Assembly: GCA_046727855.1 (NCBI GenBank)
Contig: JBKPDL010000152.1
Location: 1 to 12,171, forward strand
Direction of reading: 5' to 3'
Origin: DASPWV01 sp046727855
GTDB taxonomy: Bacteria > Acidobacteriota > Vicinamibacteria > Vicinamibacterales > UBA2999
DNA: 12,171 bases
Below, piece after piece: positions 1 to 6,648 of this stretch. The position numbers were made by a program, and so were the translations under genes. Within the stretch, counting starts at the first letter, position 1, and each line of letters opens with the position of its first letter. Under the pieces are notes generated by a model. It was not told the origin of the DNA and did no database searches. It was given only the letters and a program-made list of their open reading frames with translations.

Positions 1-257
1 CGGGCACAGACGTGAATTTTGTACGCGTTGTGGACCCGCATAACGGTCTACGGCGCGCGGAGCGCGCCAAGCCAACAACAAGAACTAGCCAAGGGCCGCG
101 GAGTTAGCCGGATATCAAGGGCAGGGCCCTTGGCTAGTCTCGATGTTGTCTTGCCCCGCCTCCGGCGGGGCGTCGCCTTGACGGAAAAAAGTTGACTCAT
201 TCGTCGAAATTCCGGGCCGTCAAGGCTCCTAGCCAAGGGCCCTGCCCTTGGCTAGTT
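1..257. other. Gene-free left edge with nested inverted repeats
   Basis: No convincing coding region is visible here; the short open frames lack a family signature and are crossed by palindromes. The stretch is dominated by inverted repeats: a 7-bp stem with a GGA loop at 52-68, the nested repeat block at 81-259, and an 8-bp GC-only stem with a 3-nt loop at 153-171. Because the window starts at base 1, any gene further left cannot be seen. Confidence 0.7.
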
Positions 258-259
258 CT
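81..259. repeat. Nested inverted-repeat element with 16-bp ends (MITE- or REP/BIME-like)
   Basis: Bases 81-96 are the exact reverse complement of 244-259 (16 bp), giving a 179-bp unit with terminal inverted repeats. Inside, 116-137 pairs perfectly with 229-250 (22 bp), 175-184 pairs with 217-226 (10 bp), and 153-160 pairs with 164-171. The 12-mer CTAGCCAAGGGC occurs at 85-96 and 229-240, and its reverse complement at 126-137 and 244-255, so the block looks like two palindromic subunits (about 84-138 and 229-255) flanking a hairpin core. No target-site duplication is obvious at the edges and no transposase is encoded, so a non-autonomous element or a REP/BIME-like cluster are both possible. 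The right end supplies two bases of the mrfB stop codon. Confidence 0.7.
229..255 (-). terminator. Perfect 12-bp hairpin directly after mrfB
   Basis: Bases 229-240 and 244-255 form a perfect 12-bp stem with a 3-nt loop (CCT on the plus strand), starting 2 nt past the mrfB stop codon. A transcript leaving mrfB would fold this at once, so it could stop transcription or protect the 3' end. No U-tract follows on the minus strand, so it is not a textbook intrinsic terminator. It is also one subunit of the surrounding repeat block, so termination may be a by-product. Confidence 0.45.
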
Positions 260-1607
260 ATTCGCTCAGCGACGCTTGCGTGAGGAGCGGTCCCGGTGCG
301 GACCTCGCGAGTTTCGTCTCGATCCGCTTCAGCCGATGCTCTGCCGCCGCGCGAAAGCGGGCGACCGGAGCATCTGCGAGAACGTCGAGCACCAACATCC
401 GCGCGCTGTCCAGATCTTTCGACTTGTGCTCGTGGTGGATGGCCAGCGCTTCGCGCGCTTCGCGGCGTAACACCGACGGACAACCTGGCAAAGTGGCAAG
501 CTCCGCCCACGCCGCCGCCGCTTCCGCAGTGCGGCCGGTGCGTCGCCGGCAAAGCGCTAGTCGTCTCAGCGCTTCGGCGCGCGCGTCGGGCTCGCGGCCA
601 ACACGTGCGGCAAGTGCTGCTGAATGCACGTAGCAGGCTTCGGCGTGTTCGCGCATCCCCGCACGCTCGTAGAGACGTCCGAGCCCGAGGCTCTCACGCG
701 GGTGCATCGTGGCGGAGGGGCCCTGCTCGATCAGACGGATGGCGCGCGCCGTCACAACGGCAAGAGAGATCAGATCGATCCGGTTGTGCTCGAGCACCGC
801 TTGCAGTGCAAAGGCGTTGCCGTCGCGCACGTAGCGGAAAAACCGCGAGGGAATATCGAAGCCCGGGACGTCGCCCACGCGGTGAACACCGGCGAGGTGT
901 CGTTCGAGCACGGAAAGTTTGCAGCTGTCTTCGTCGAGCGGTGGGCCGGCGACTGAAGGACGCTCCTTCCACAGGCGCCGCGAGGCATGCAGCATATCGA
1001 TGTGCGGGGCCTCCGCAAACGGAAACTCCAGGCGATGAAACAGGTAGCGCGTTTCGATCAGCGGCACGTCGAAACTGCGGCCGTTGAATGTGACGAGCGT
1101 GCAGTGGGGCGAGAGCCAGTGGCGAATCTCCGCAAGCAACGCACGCTCGTGCTCGAATCCTGCAAGAAGAAACTGTCGAACGAGCAATTCGTCGCCATCG
1201 ACGACAGCACAGCCGATGAGAAACGCCTGCGTTCCCGCGCCGCCTGCAAGACCAGTGGTCTCGAGGTCGAGGAACACCAGCTGCTCTCGATCACCGTCGT
1301 GCGACGGTGCTGTACCGTACGCGCGTTGAAGGACAGCGAGCGCGTCGGCCCCTGATCGAATGGTTTCAACCACATCGCCAACCCGCGTGCGGCCATGCGC
1401 ACGATCGATTGCGTAATGACGATCGACGACGAGAACCGCGCCCTCGGAACGCTCGACAACGCGACCACCCAGGATTGCCGCCGTGCGCGAGAACGACCGA
1501 GCGGCCGATGGGGCTTCAGCTGGCTCGGCGATCGACCGCTGCGCCTGCGGCGACACGAGTGGAACGTTGACAACGCCGCGAAGCCGATCCACAAGTGACG
1601 ATCGCAT
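258..1607 (-). CDS. mrfB: MrfB/YprB-like DEDDh exonuclease with TPR-like C-terminus
   Basis: This is a 449-residue protein of the RNase H-like, YprB family. The nuclease core spans about residues 108-290: Exo I is FLDLETTGL, with D114 and E116; Exo II is the TFNGRSFD segment ending at D180; Exo III is EHNRIDL, with H274 and D278. These are the expected metal-binding acids plus a histidine of a DEDDh exonuclease. The first roughly 100 residues are poorly conserved. Residues about 305-435 are Ala/Arg-rich paired helices resembling TPRs, as known for the B. subtilis homologue. In B. subtilis, MrfB works with the helicase MrfA to remove mitomycin C adducts by a pathway separate from UvrABC; the same role is inferred here. 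It starts 6 bp after the helicase stop with only a weak AGG-like site, so it is probably translated from the helicase mRNA. It ends in TAG followed two codons on by a second in-frame TAG, where the repeat element begins. Confidence 0.88.
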   Translation of the reverse strand: MRSSLVDRLRGVVNVPLVSPQAQRSIAEPAEAPSAARSFSRTAAILGGRVVERSEGAVLVVDRHYAIDRAHGRTRVGDVVETIRSGADALAVLQRAYGTAPSHDGDREQLVFLDLETTGLAGGAGTQAFLIGCAVVDGDELLVRQFLLAGFEHERALLAEIRHWLSPHCTLVTFNGRSFDVPLIETRYLFHRLEFPFAEAPHIDMLHASRRLWKERPSVAGPPLDEDSCKLSVLERHLAGVHRVGDVPGFDIPSRFFRYVRDGNAFALQAVLEHNRIDLISLAVVTARAIRLIEQGPSATMHPRESLGLGRLYERAGMREHAEACYVHSAALAARVGREPDARAEALRRLALCRRRTGRTAEAAAAWAELATLPGCPSVLRREAREALAIHHEHKSKDLDSARMLVLDVLADAPVARFRAAAEHRLKRIETKLARSAPGPLLTQASLSE

Positions 1608-1613
1608 TACGAC

Positions 1614-4097
1614 CTAAGACGGAACGTCGTCCGGGATCTCGACTTGTTGTGGCGTGGCGTTCGCCACGCCGTCACTGACCGCTGTCGCGACGCCTGGCCC
1701 GTGCGCGCCGTCACCAATCAGTCGGGCCAATATCCGCGTCGCGACAACTTTGGCCAGCGGTCCGTTCTGCCCCACCGGTCCGACACAGCTTGGACATCCG
1801 TTGTCACAAGGACACGTGGCGATCAGCTCGCGCGTTCGCGAGAGCAGCTCGGCGTGCATGGTGAAGAGCGGCTCACTGAAGCCAATGCCTCCCGGGTACG
1901 CGTCATAAAGAAAAATCTGTGGCGCATCGCTGGTGTGTGCAGCCTCAGCGCCCGCCGACGCCTCTTCGCTGTTGACCGATAACCCGAGATCGCGCGATTC
2001 GCACATCAGAAGTAACGTCGCGACCTGTTTCATCGCAAACGCCAAACCGAAGATCCCGTCGCGGCGATCGTCGGCCGCGTATGGCAGCGCGCTCAACATC
2101 GCGCGCGGCAGTTCGAGCCAGTACGCCGTAGTGTGCATCTGCTGCTCTGGCAGGTCGAGCTCGCCTGAGCCGACGTTCTCGTTGGTGTAGAACTTGATTT
2201 TCTTGAAGCCGACGACGCGCGACACGACGTGCACTTCGCCGTGGTGTGCGACATTCGCTTCGTCCATCCCAAATCGATCGAGGACGGTCACGCGCGAATT
2301 CGTAATCGCATCCGTGTAGTAATCGCAATCAACCGATCGAACGTAGGCCTTACGCCCGTCATAATCGAGCTTCTCGACCTGGAAGAGCCGTCCCTCGACC
2401 ATGTAGATCGCCTTCGGATGAAGCGTGGCCGGACCGCTCGTGAAGTCCGTTTCGCCGATGATGTTTGCGTCGTGCGTTTGATCGACCACCACGAAGTTGT
2501 CCGACGAAATCGATCGCAGGCTCACGGCATCTGCCGGATACGACTCGCTCGTCCAGTGCCACTGCCCCGCTTGGTCCGAGTCCTCCGAGCCTGAACGATA
2601 CACGACGCCGGCCTCCTGGAGGAGCGACAACACCTGCTGCACATCGACAGATCCGAACTGTTCATCCGTCCTGAACGGCAGCTCGAACGCCGCGCACTTC
2701 ACATGATTGACCAGGACGTGAAGGTTGTCTGGATTGATAAGGGCATGCTCCGGCGAGGCATCGAAGAAATACCATGGGTGCCGCACGACGAACTGATCGA
2801 CGGGCGCGCTCGACGCCACCAGGATGGACGCCGAGCGCGCTGCCCGGCGGCCGGCCCGGCCGGCGCGCTGCCAGGTGGAGGCGATCGTGCCCGGATAACC
2901 CGCCAGCACGGCGACATCAAGCGCACCGATATCGATTCCGAGCTCCAGCGCGTTGGTTGCAATCACGCCGCGCACTTTCCCTTCGCGCAGCCCGCGCTCG
3001 ATCTCGCGCCGGCGCATCGGAAGATAGCCGCCGCGATAGCCGCGAATCAACTCCGGCATGCCCGGAATATCTTCGCAGTCCTCCTTCAGATACGTGGTGA
3101 GGATTTCCGTCGCCAGGCGGCTTTGCGCAAAGACGATGACCTGTAAATTGCGACGCAGAAACTCGCCCGCGACACGACGTGTCTCTGTGAGATACGAGCG
3201 CCTGATGCCGAGCTCGCGGTTGACCACCGGCGGATTGACGAACACGAAGAACTTTTCACCGCGCGGCGCGCCGCTCTGCTCGACGAGCGAGAACGGACGT
3301 TCGCTGAGCCGCTCCGCCAGCTCGCGTGGATTGGCGATCGTCGCCGAGGAACAAATAATCTGCGGATCCGATCCGTAATGACGCGCAATGCGCTTCAACC
3401 TGCGCAGGACGTTGCATAGGTGACTACCGAACACGCCGCGATAGGCGTGCAGCTCGTCGATCACGATAAAGCGCAGGTTCTCGAACAGCTTCGCCCATCG
3501 CGGATGGTGCGGCAGGATGCCCGAGTGCAGCATGTCGGGGTTCGTCAGCGCCACGTGCGCCCGTGCGCGGATGCTGCGGCGCGCATCCTGCGGGGTGTCG
3601 CCGTCGTACGTGTGCACGCCAATTTCGCCGCCGCCGAGTTCGCGTAGCGCTCCCGCGATCTCGTGAAGCTCCGCCATCTGATCCTGAGCAAGCGCCTTCG
3701 TGGGAAACAGGTAGAGCGCGCGCGTCGCGGCGTGCTTGAGAATCGCATCGAGGACGGGAACGTTGTAGCAGAGCGTTTTGCCCGACGCAGTTGGCGTCGT
3801 GATGACGATGTTCCGACCGCCTGCGACGAGCGAGAGCGCGGCGGCCTGATGGCTATACAACTGCGCGATGCCGCGACGCTCCAGTGCCGCGCGCAACCGC
3901 GGATCCAACGTCTCCGGAAACGGTGCGTACTGCGCCTCCACGGCCGGGAGCCGCCGAACCGCCGTGACCAGCCCGTCCGGCATATCGGGCCGCTCGATCC
4001 AGGGTCCCGGTGCGAGTCGTTCGAGGGCACCCTGAAGCGCGACATCCTTGCGCGCGTTGTTCGCTCTCACCAAGGTCGAGTCGAAGGACATGGACAA
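1614..4097 (-). CDS. mrfA: MrfA/YprA-like DExH helicase with DUF1998-type cysteine motif
   Basis: This superfamily 2 DNA helicase has 827 residues, close to the family's usual length. Numbered from the TTG start: Q-motif-like YSHQ at 81-84, Walker A TPTASGKT at 101-108, Walker B/DExH as DELH at 214-217, motif III SAT at 251-253, motif V ATNALELGIDIG at 380-391, and motif VI QRAGRAGR at 410-417. Near the C-terminus four cysteines (C762, C764, C768, C771; CPCDNGCPSC) form the zinc- or cluster-binding site typical of the DUF1998/MrfA family. B. subtilis MrfA is a 3'-5' helicase partnered with the exonuclease MrfB, whose homologue follows 6 bp downstream here. The longest frame begins with TTG at 4097; an ATG two codons later (4091) is an equally good start. 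Neither has a Shine-Dalgarno site. The gene is transcribed away from the small coiled-coil gene at 4244. Confidence 0.92.
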   Translation of the reverse strand: MSMSFDSTLVRANNARKDVALQGALERLAPGPWIERPDMPDGLVTAVRRLPAVEAQYAPFPETLDPRLRAALERRGIAQLYSHQAAALSLVAGGRNIVITTPTASGKTLCYNVPVLDAILKHAATRALYLFPTKALAQDQMAELHEIAGALRELGGGEIGVHTYDGDTPQDARRSIRARAHVALTNPDMLHSGILPHHPRWAKLFENLRFIVIDELHAYRGVFGSHLCNVLRRLKRIARHYGSDPQIICSSATIANPRELAERLSERPFSLVEQSGAPRGEKFFVFVNPPVVNRELGIRRSYLTETRRVAGEFLRRNLQVIVFAQSRLATEILTTYLKEDCEDIPGMPELIRGYRGGYLPMRRREIERGLREGKVRGVIATNALELGIDIGALDVAVLAGYPGTIASTWQRAGRAGRRAARSASILVASSAPVDQFVVRHPWYFFDASPEHALINPDNLHVLVNHVKCAAFELPFRTDEQFGSVDVQQVLSLLQEAGVVYRSGSEDSDQAGQWHWTSESYPADAVSLRSISSDNFVVVDQTHDANIIGETDFTSGPATLHPKAIYMVEGRLFQVEKLDYDGRKAYVRSVDCDYYTDAITNSRVTVLDRFGMDEANVAHHGEVHVVSRVVGFKKIKFYTNENVGSGELDLPEQQMHTTAYWLELPRAMLSALPYAADDRRDGIFGLAFAMKQVATLLLMCESRDLGLSVNSEEASAGAEAAHTSDAPQIFLYDAYPGGIGFSEPLFTMHAELLSRTRELIATCPCDNGCPSCVGPVGQNGPLAKVVATRILARLIGDGAHGPGVATAVSDGVANATPQQVEIPDDVPS

Positions 4098-4106
4098 CGG
4101 TGTGAA

Positions 4107-4112
4107 ATGCTA
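4107..4112 (-). promoter_or_regulatory. Candidate -10 box for mrfAB
   Basis: On the minus strand TAGCAT (4 of 6 matches to TATAAT) ends 9 nt before the TTG start at 4097 and 15 nt before the ATG at 4091. No clear -35 box and no Shine-Dalgarno site are seen. If used, the mRNA would be leaderless or nearly so. The match is weak and is offered mainly because other genes in the window share the arrangement. Confidence 0.3.
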
Positions 4113-4151
4113 CACGATAAGCAGGCGAAAGCGAAGATTCAGCGCAATGCA

Positions 4152-4166
4152 CAGCGTCAAACGCTG
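4152..4166. repeat. Small dyad in the divergent mrfA / coiled-coil gap
   Basis: CAGCGT and ACGCTG flank a CAA spacer, giving a 6-bp perfect dyad about 55 bp from the mrfA start and 78 bp from the coiled-coil gene start. It could be an operator in a divergent promoter region or a chance palindrome. No LexA-like box was recognised in this gap. Confidence 0.3.
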
Positions 4167-4243
4167 GGTGCTTGACCAAGCTCTGCCACGCGATAAACGA
4201 TAGGTAGGGCTTGCCCTCGCCCCTCCGCTTCCGGCAGGCAGGT

Positions 4244-4459
4244 ATGGCGAACACGACCAATAGACCGTCACGCGCGGAGTTTCTCCGGTTGGAGCGCGAG
4301 GTCCGGAAACTCGCGGATCGTATCAACGAAACGACGCGAGAACTCGGAATTCAGTTCGAGCGCATGGCGCAACTGCAAGCGGATGTCGATATCATCCGGG
4401 CCGCCTGGGAGACAACCGACAGGCGCAAACAGCGAAGCACTCGCCCGAAAACGAAATAA
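4244..4459 (+). CDS. Small coiled-coil protein of unknown function
   Basis: This 71-residue protein belongs to no family I recognise. Residues about 10-55 have the leucine/isoleucine spacing and alternating charges of a coiled coil (LRLEREVRKLADRINETT, then a second amphipathic stretch with FERM and LQADVDII), and the tail is very basic (RRKQR, RPKTK). There is no signal peptide or membrane segment, so it is probably a soluble oligomer. ATG at 4244 is chosen over the TTG at 4211 because the extra residues look unlike coding sequence and AGGCAGG lies just before the ATG, although too close for an ideal site. Codon third positions are GC-rich like its neighbours. It lies divergent to mrfA and 71 bp ahead of the permease. 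A link to either is unproven. Confidence 0.6.
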   Translation: MANTTNRPSRAEFLRLEREVRKLADRINETTRELGIQFERMAQLQADVDIIRAAWETTDRRKQRSTRPKTK

Positions 4460-4516
4460 CGCCTGCCTCGCCCTCCCTCACCGGCGCGGCGATCGGACGA
4501 CTGCCGCGTTTCACAC

Positions 4517-4522
4517 TATAGT
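4517..4522 (+). promoter_or_regulatory. -10 box TATAGT for the permease-SDR operon
   Basis: TATAGT ends 8 nt before the permease ATG at 4531, which puts the expected transcription start at or within 2 nt of the start codon. No Shine-Dalgarno site lies between them and there is no recognisable -35 hexamer 16-18 bp upstream. The box sits inside a perfect 10-bp palindrome, CACTATAGTG (4514-4523), which could be bound by a repressor. Confidence 0.5.
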
Positions 4523-4530
4523 GACCGCCT

Positions 4531-5865
4531 ATGCCGACGCTCGCGCGGAGACTGGGTCTTTGGAGCTCGATCGGGCTCGTCATCGGAATCACCATTGGCG
4601 GCGGCATCTTCCGCACACCCGCGGGGATTGCCGCGCGTGTGCCGGATCCGGTGTGGATGCTCAGTGTATGGGTCGTCGGCGGTGTCGTGGTCCTCTGCGG
4701 CGCGCTGGCGTTTGCCGAACTGTCGGCGTCGATGCCGGAAACCGGCGGCATGTATGTCTATCTGCGTGAGGGTTGGGGACGTCCTTACGCCTTCCTTTAC
4801 GGTTGGGCTCAGCTGGTCCTGATTCGAGCCGCCGCACTTGGCGGCATCTCGTCGGTTTTTGGCGAGTATTTCCTTCGCGTCTTCGGCATCGACCCGACGC
4901 TGCACCCGCAATGGGCCGACTATCTCGCCGCCGGCGCCATCGCCTTTGCCGCCGCAGTCAACATCGTCGGCGTGCAGTTCGGCGCGCTCTTCGCTGGCCT
5001 GTCGACGATTACGAAATTCGGCGCGCTGACGCTCCTGGTGCTGGCATCGTTTTTTCTCGGCGGGAGCACCGGCGGCAGCGCCAGCCACTTGTTGCCAAAC
5101 GGCGCGCCGATTCAAGCGGGCTTGTACGGGCTGTCGCTGATTTCGGTGATGTGGGCGTACGACGGTTTTGCGGATTTGTCGTTCGCGAGCGGGGAGGTAA
5201 AGGATCCGCAACGCAACCTGCCGCGTGCGATTGTCATCGGGACCCTGCTGATCATCGCGATCTACCTGTCGGCGAATCTCGCGTATCTGTACATGAACCC
5301 GATCGAAACGATGAAAGACTCCAAACTCGTGGCGGCGGACACGATGGCGAAGATGTTCGGGCAACTCGGTGTCTCGTTCATTTCGGTCGTCGTGATGATC
5401 TCGACGTTCGGGTCGCTCATGGGCAGCATGCTCGCGTCACCACGCATCTTCTTCGCGATGGCGGACGATCGGCTGTTCTTCAGGCAGATTGCCGCAGTGC
5501 ACCCGCAGTGGCGGACGCCGTGGGTTGCGATTCTACTGGCGTCGCTCCTCGGGATCGCGATGGTGATGACGCAAACCTTCGAACAACTCACCGACACGTT
5601 CGTGCTGGCCATGTGGCCGTTCTATGCGCTCAGCGTGGCGGCAATCTATCTGCTGCGGCGGACGCAGCCGCACTTGAGCCGCCCCTATAAAGTGGTTGGT
5701 TATCCCGTGGTTCCGGCCGTGTTCATCGCGGCGGCGGTTTACCTCGTGGGGAACGCGCTGGTGACCGATCCAAAGTGGACGTTGATCACCTTTGCCGTCG
5801 TGCTCGCGGGTCTGCCGGTCTATTGGTTGGCGTTCAATCGTGAAGCGCCGCAGCCAGCCACATGA
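4531..5865 (+). CDS. APC-superfamily amino acid permease
   Basis: This 444-residue integral membrane protein has about twelve hydrophobic segments, the normal size for an amino acid/polyamine/organocation transporter. The TM1 signature IGITIGGGIF (residues 18-27) is the unwound helix that binds the amino or carboxyl group of the substrate in APC transporters. FAELSASMPETGG (61-73) follows TM2, and the segment WAYDGFADLSFASGEVKDPQ (208-227) is the usual TM6 and post-TM6 region. It probably imports an amino acid or related amine by proton or sodium symport, or exchanges it; the substrate cannot be read from the sequence. The gene shares ATGA with the downstream SDR gene, so the two should be co-translated. 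It has a -10-like hexamer immediately before the ATG and no Shine-Dalgarno site, suggesting a leaderless mRNA. It reads as LAT/YfnA-like rather than a drug or chloride exporter. Confidence 0.9.
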   Translation: MPTLARRLGLWSSIGLVIGITIGGGIFRTPAGIAARVPDPVWMLSVWVVGGVVVLCGALAFAELSASMPETGGMYVYLREGWGRPYAFLYGWAQLVLIRAAALGGISSVFGEYFLRVFGIDPTLHPQWADYLAAGAIAFAAAVNIVGVQFGALFAGLSTITKFGALTLLVLASFFLGGSTGGSASHLLPNGAPIQAGLYGLSLISVMWAYDGFADLSFASGEVKDPQRNLPRAIVIGTLLIIAIYLSANLAYLYMNPIETMKDSKLVAADTMAKMFGQLGVSFISVVVMISTFGSLMGSMLASPRIFFAMADDRLFFRQIAAVHPQWRTPWVAILLASLLGIAMVMTQTFEQLTDTFVLAMWPFYALSVAAIYLLRRTQPHLSRPYKVVGYPVVPAVFIAAAVYLVGNALVTDPKWTLITFAVVLAGLPVYWLAFNREAPQPAT

Positions 5866-6638
5866 ATCTCGAACTCGGGGGCAAGGTCGCGGCAGTTACG
5901 GGAAGCAGCCGCGGCCTGGGATTCGCGAGCGCCAGAGCGCTCGTGTCGGAAGGCTGCCATGTGGTCATCTCGGCGCGAGGTGAGGAGCAGCTCGCGCAAG
6001 CCGCTGCCGAGCTCCGCGGCTGCGCGCAACATCGCGCCAGAGTTGCCCCGGTCGTGACGGACTTGGCTAGCGTCGCGGGCGTCAACGCCTTCATCGAACG
6101 CGCGATCTCGGAGTTCGGCGGGCTGGACATACTGATCAACAACATCGGCCTCGCACGCGGCGCTGATCTGACGGCCACCAGCGACGCCGACTGGCAGGAA
6201 GCGTTCGATCAAACGCTCTACCCGACCCTTCGCGCTTCGCGTGCGGCCGTGCCGCACATGCGAACGCGCGGCGGCGGTTCGATCGTCATTGTGTCTTCCA
6301 TCTTCGGCCGCGAAGCGGGCGGACGTATGACCTACAACGCCGTGAAGGCTGCCGAGATCAGCCTTACCAAGTCGCTGGCCCAGCAGCTCGCGAACGACAA
6401 CATCCGCGTGGTCGGTGTCGCGCCCGGATCGATTCTGTTTCCGGGCGGTTCGTGGCACAAGCGCCAGCAGGCGGATCCCGAACGCATTGCGGAGTTCGTG
6501 AAGCGTGAGCTGCCGTTTGGCCGATTTGGCAGGCCCGAAGAAGTCGGTGACGTGGTGGCGTTTCTCGCCTCGCCGCGTGCGAGCTGGATCAGCGGGACAA
6601 CCGTGGTCGTCGACGGCTGCCAATCGCGGATGTTCTAG
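5862..6638 (+). CDS. SDR-family NAD(P)-dependent oxidoreductase
   Basis: This 258-residue classical short-chain dehydrogenase/reductase has the glycine-rich cofactor loop TGSSRGLG (13-20), NNIG (93-96, usually NNAG), catalytic Ser146 in VSSIFG, and Y158-x3-K162 (YNAVK). VAPGS at 187-191 and the C-terminal WISGTTVVVDGC stretch are standard for the fold. Arg39 at the end of the second strand (ISARG) suggests NADP preference. The fourth member of the usual catalytic tetrad, Asn, appears to be Thr118 (DQTLYP where relatives have a DxNLxP-type sequence). The sequence resembles the broad FabG-like group, but the actual substrate is unknown. The start codon overlaps the permease stop by 4 bp, so translation is coupled, and a role in oxidising or reducing the imported compound is a reasonable inference. 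Confidence 0.9.
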   Translation: MNLELGGKVAAVTGSSRGLGFASARALVSEGCHVVISARGEEQLAQAAAELRGCAQHRARVAPVVTDLASVAGVNAFIERAISEFGGLDILINNIGLARGADLTATSDADWQEAFDQTLYPTLRASRAAVPHMRTRGGGSIVIVSSIFGREAGGRMTYNAVKAAEISLTKSLAQQLANDNIRVVGVAPGSILFPGGSWHKRQQADPERIAEFVKRELPFGRFGRPEEVGDVVAFLASPRASWISGTTVVVDGCQSRMF

Positions 6639-6648
6639 TCTCTCGAGT

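Noticed and set aside
153..190. Intrinsic terminator: GC-rich hairpin 153-171 with an A-run at 184-190
   Set aside because: The A-run would be a U-run only on the minus strand, where it lies before the hairpin, not after it, so the order is wrong for termination.
296..1087. A 263-codon plus-strand frame opposite mrfB
   Set aside because: Arg/Ala-rich sequence without motifs, antisense to a gene with an intact DEDDh active site.
4172..4199. Sigma-70 promoter (TTGACC - 16 bp - TAAACG) for the small coiled-coil gene
   Set aside because: The -35 is good but the -10 matches at only three positions; not strong enough to list as a feature.
5820..6623. A 267-codon minus-strand frame opposite the SDR gene
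   Set aside because: The SDR on the plus strand has a full set of catalytic motifs; the antisense frame has none and is a shadow.
6639..6648. Bidirectional terminator between the convergent SDR and DUF547 genes
   Set aside because: The gap is only 10 bp and no stem-loop is visible.
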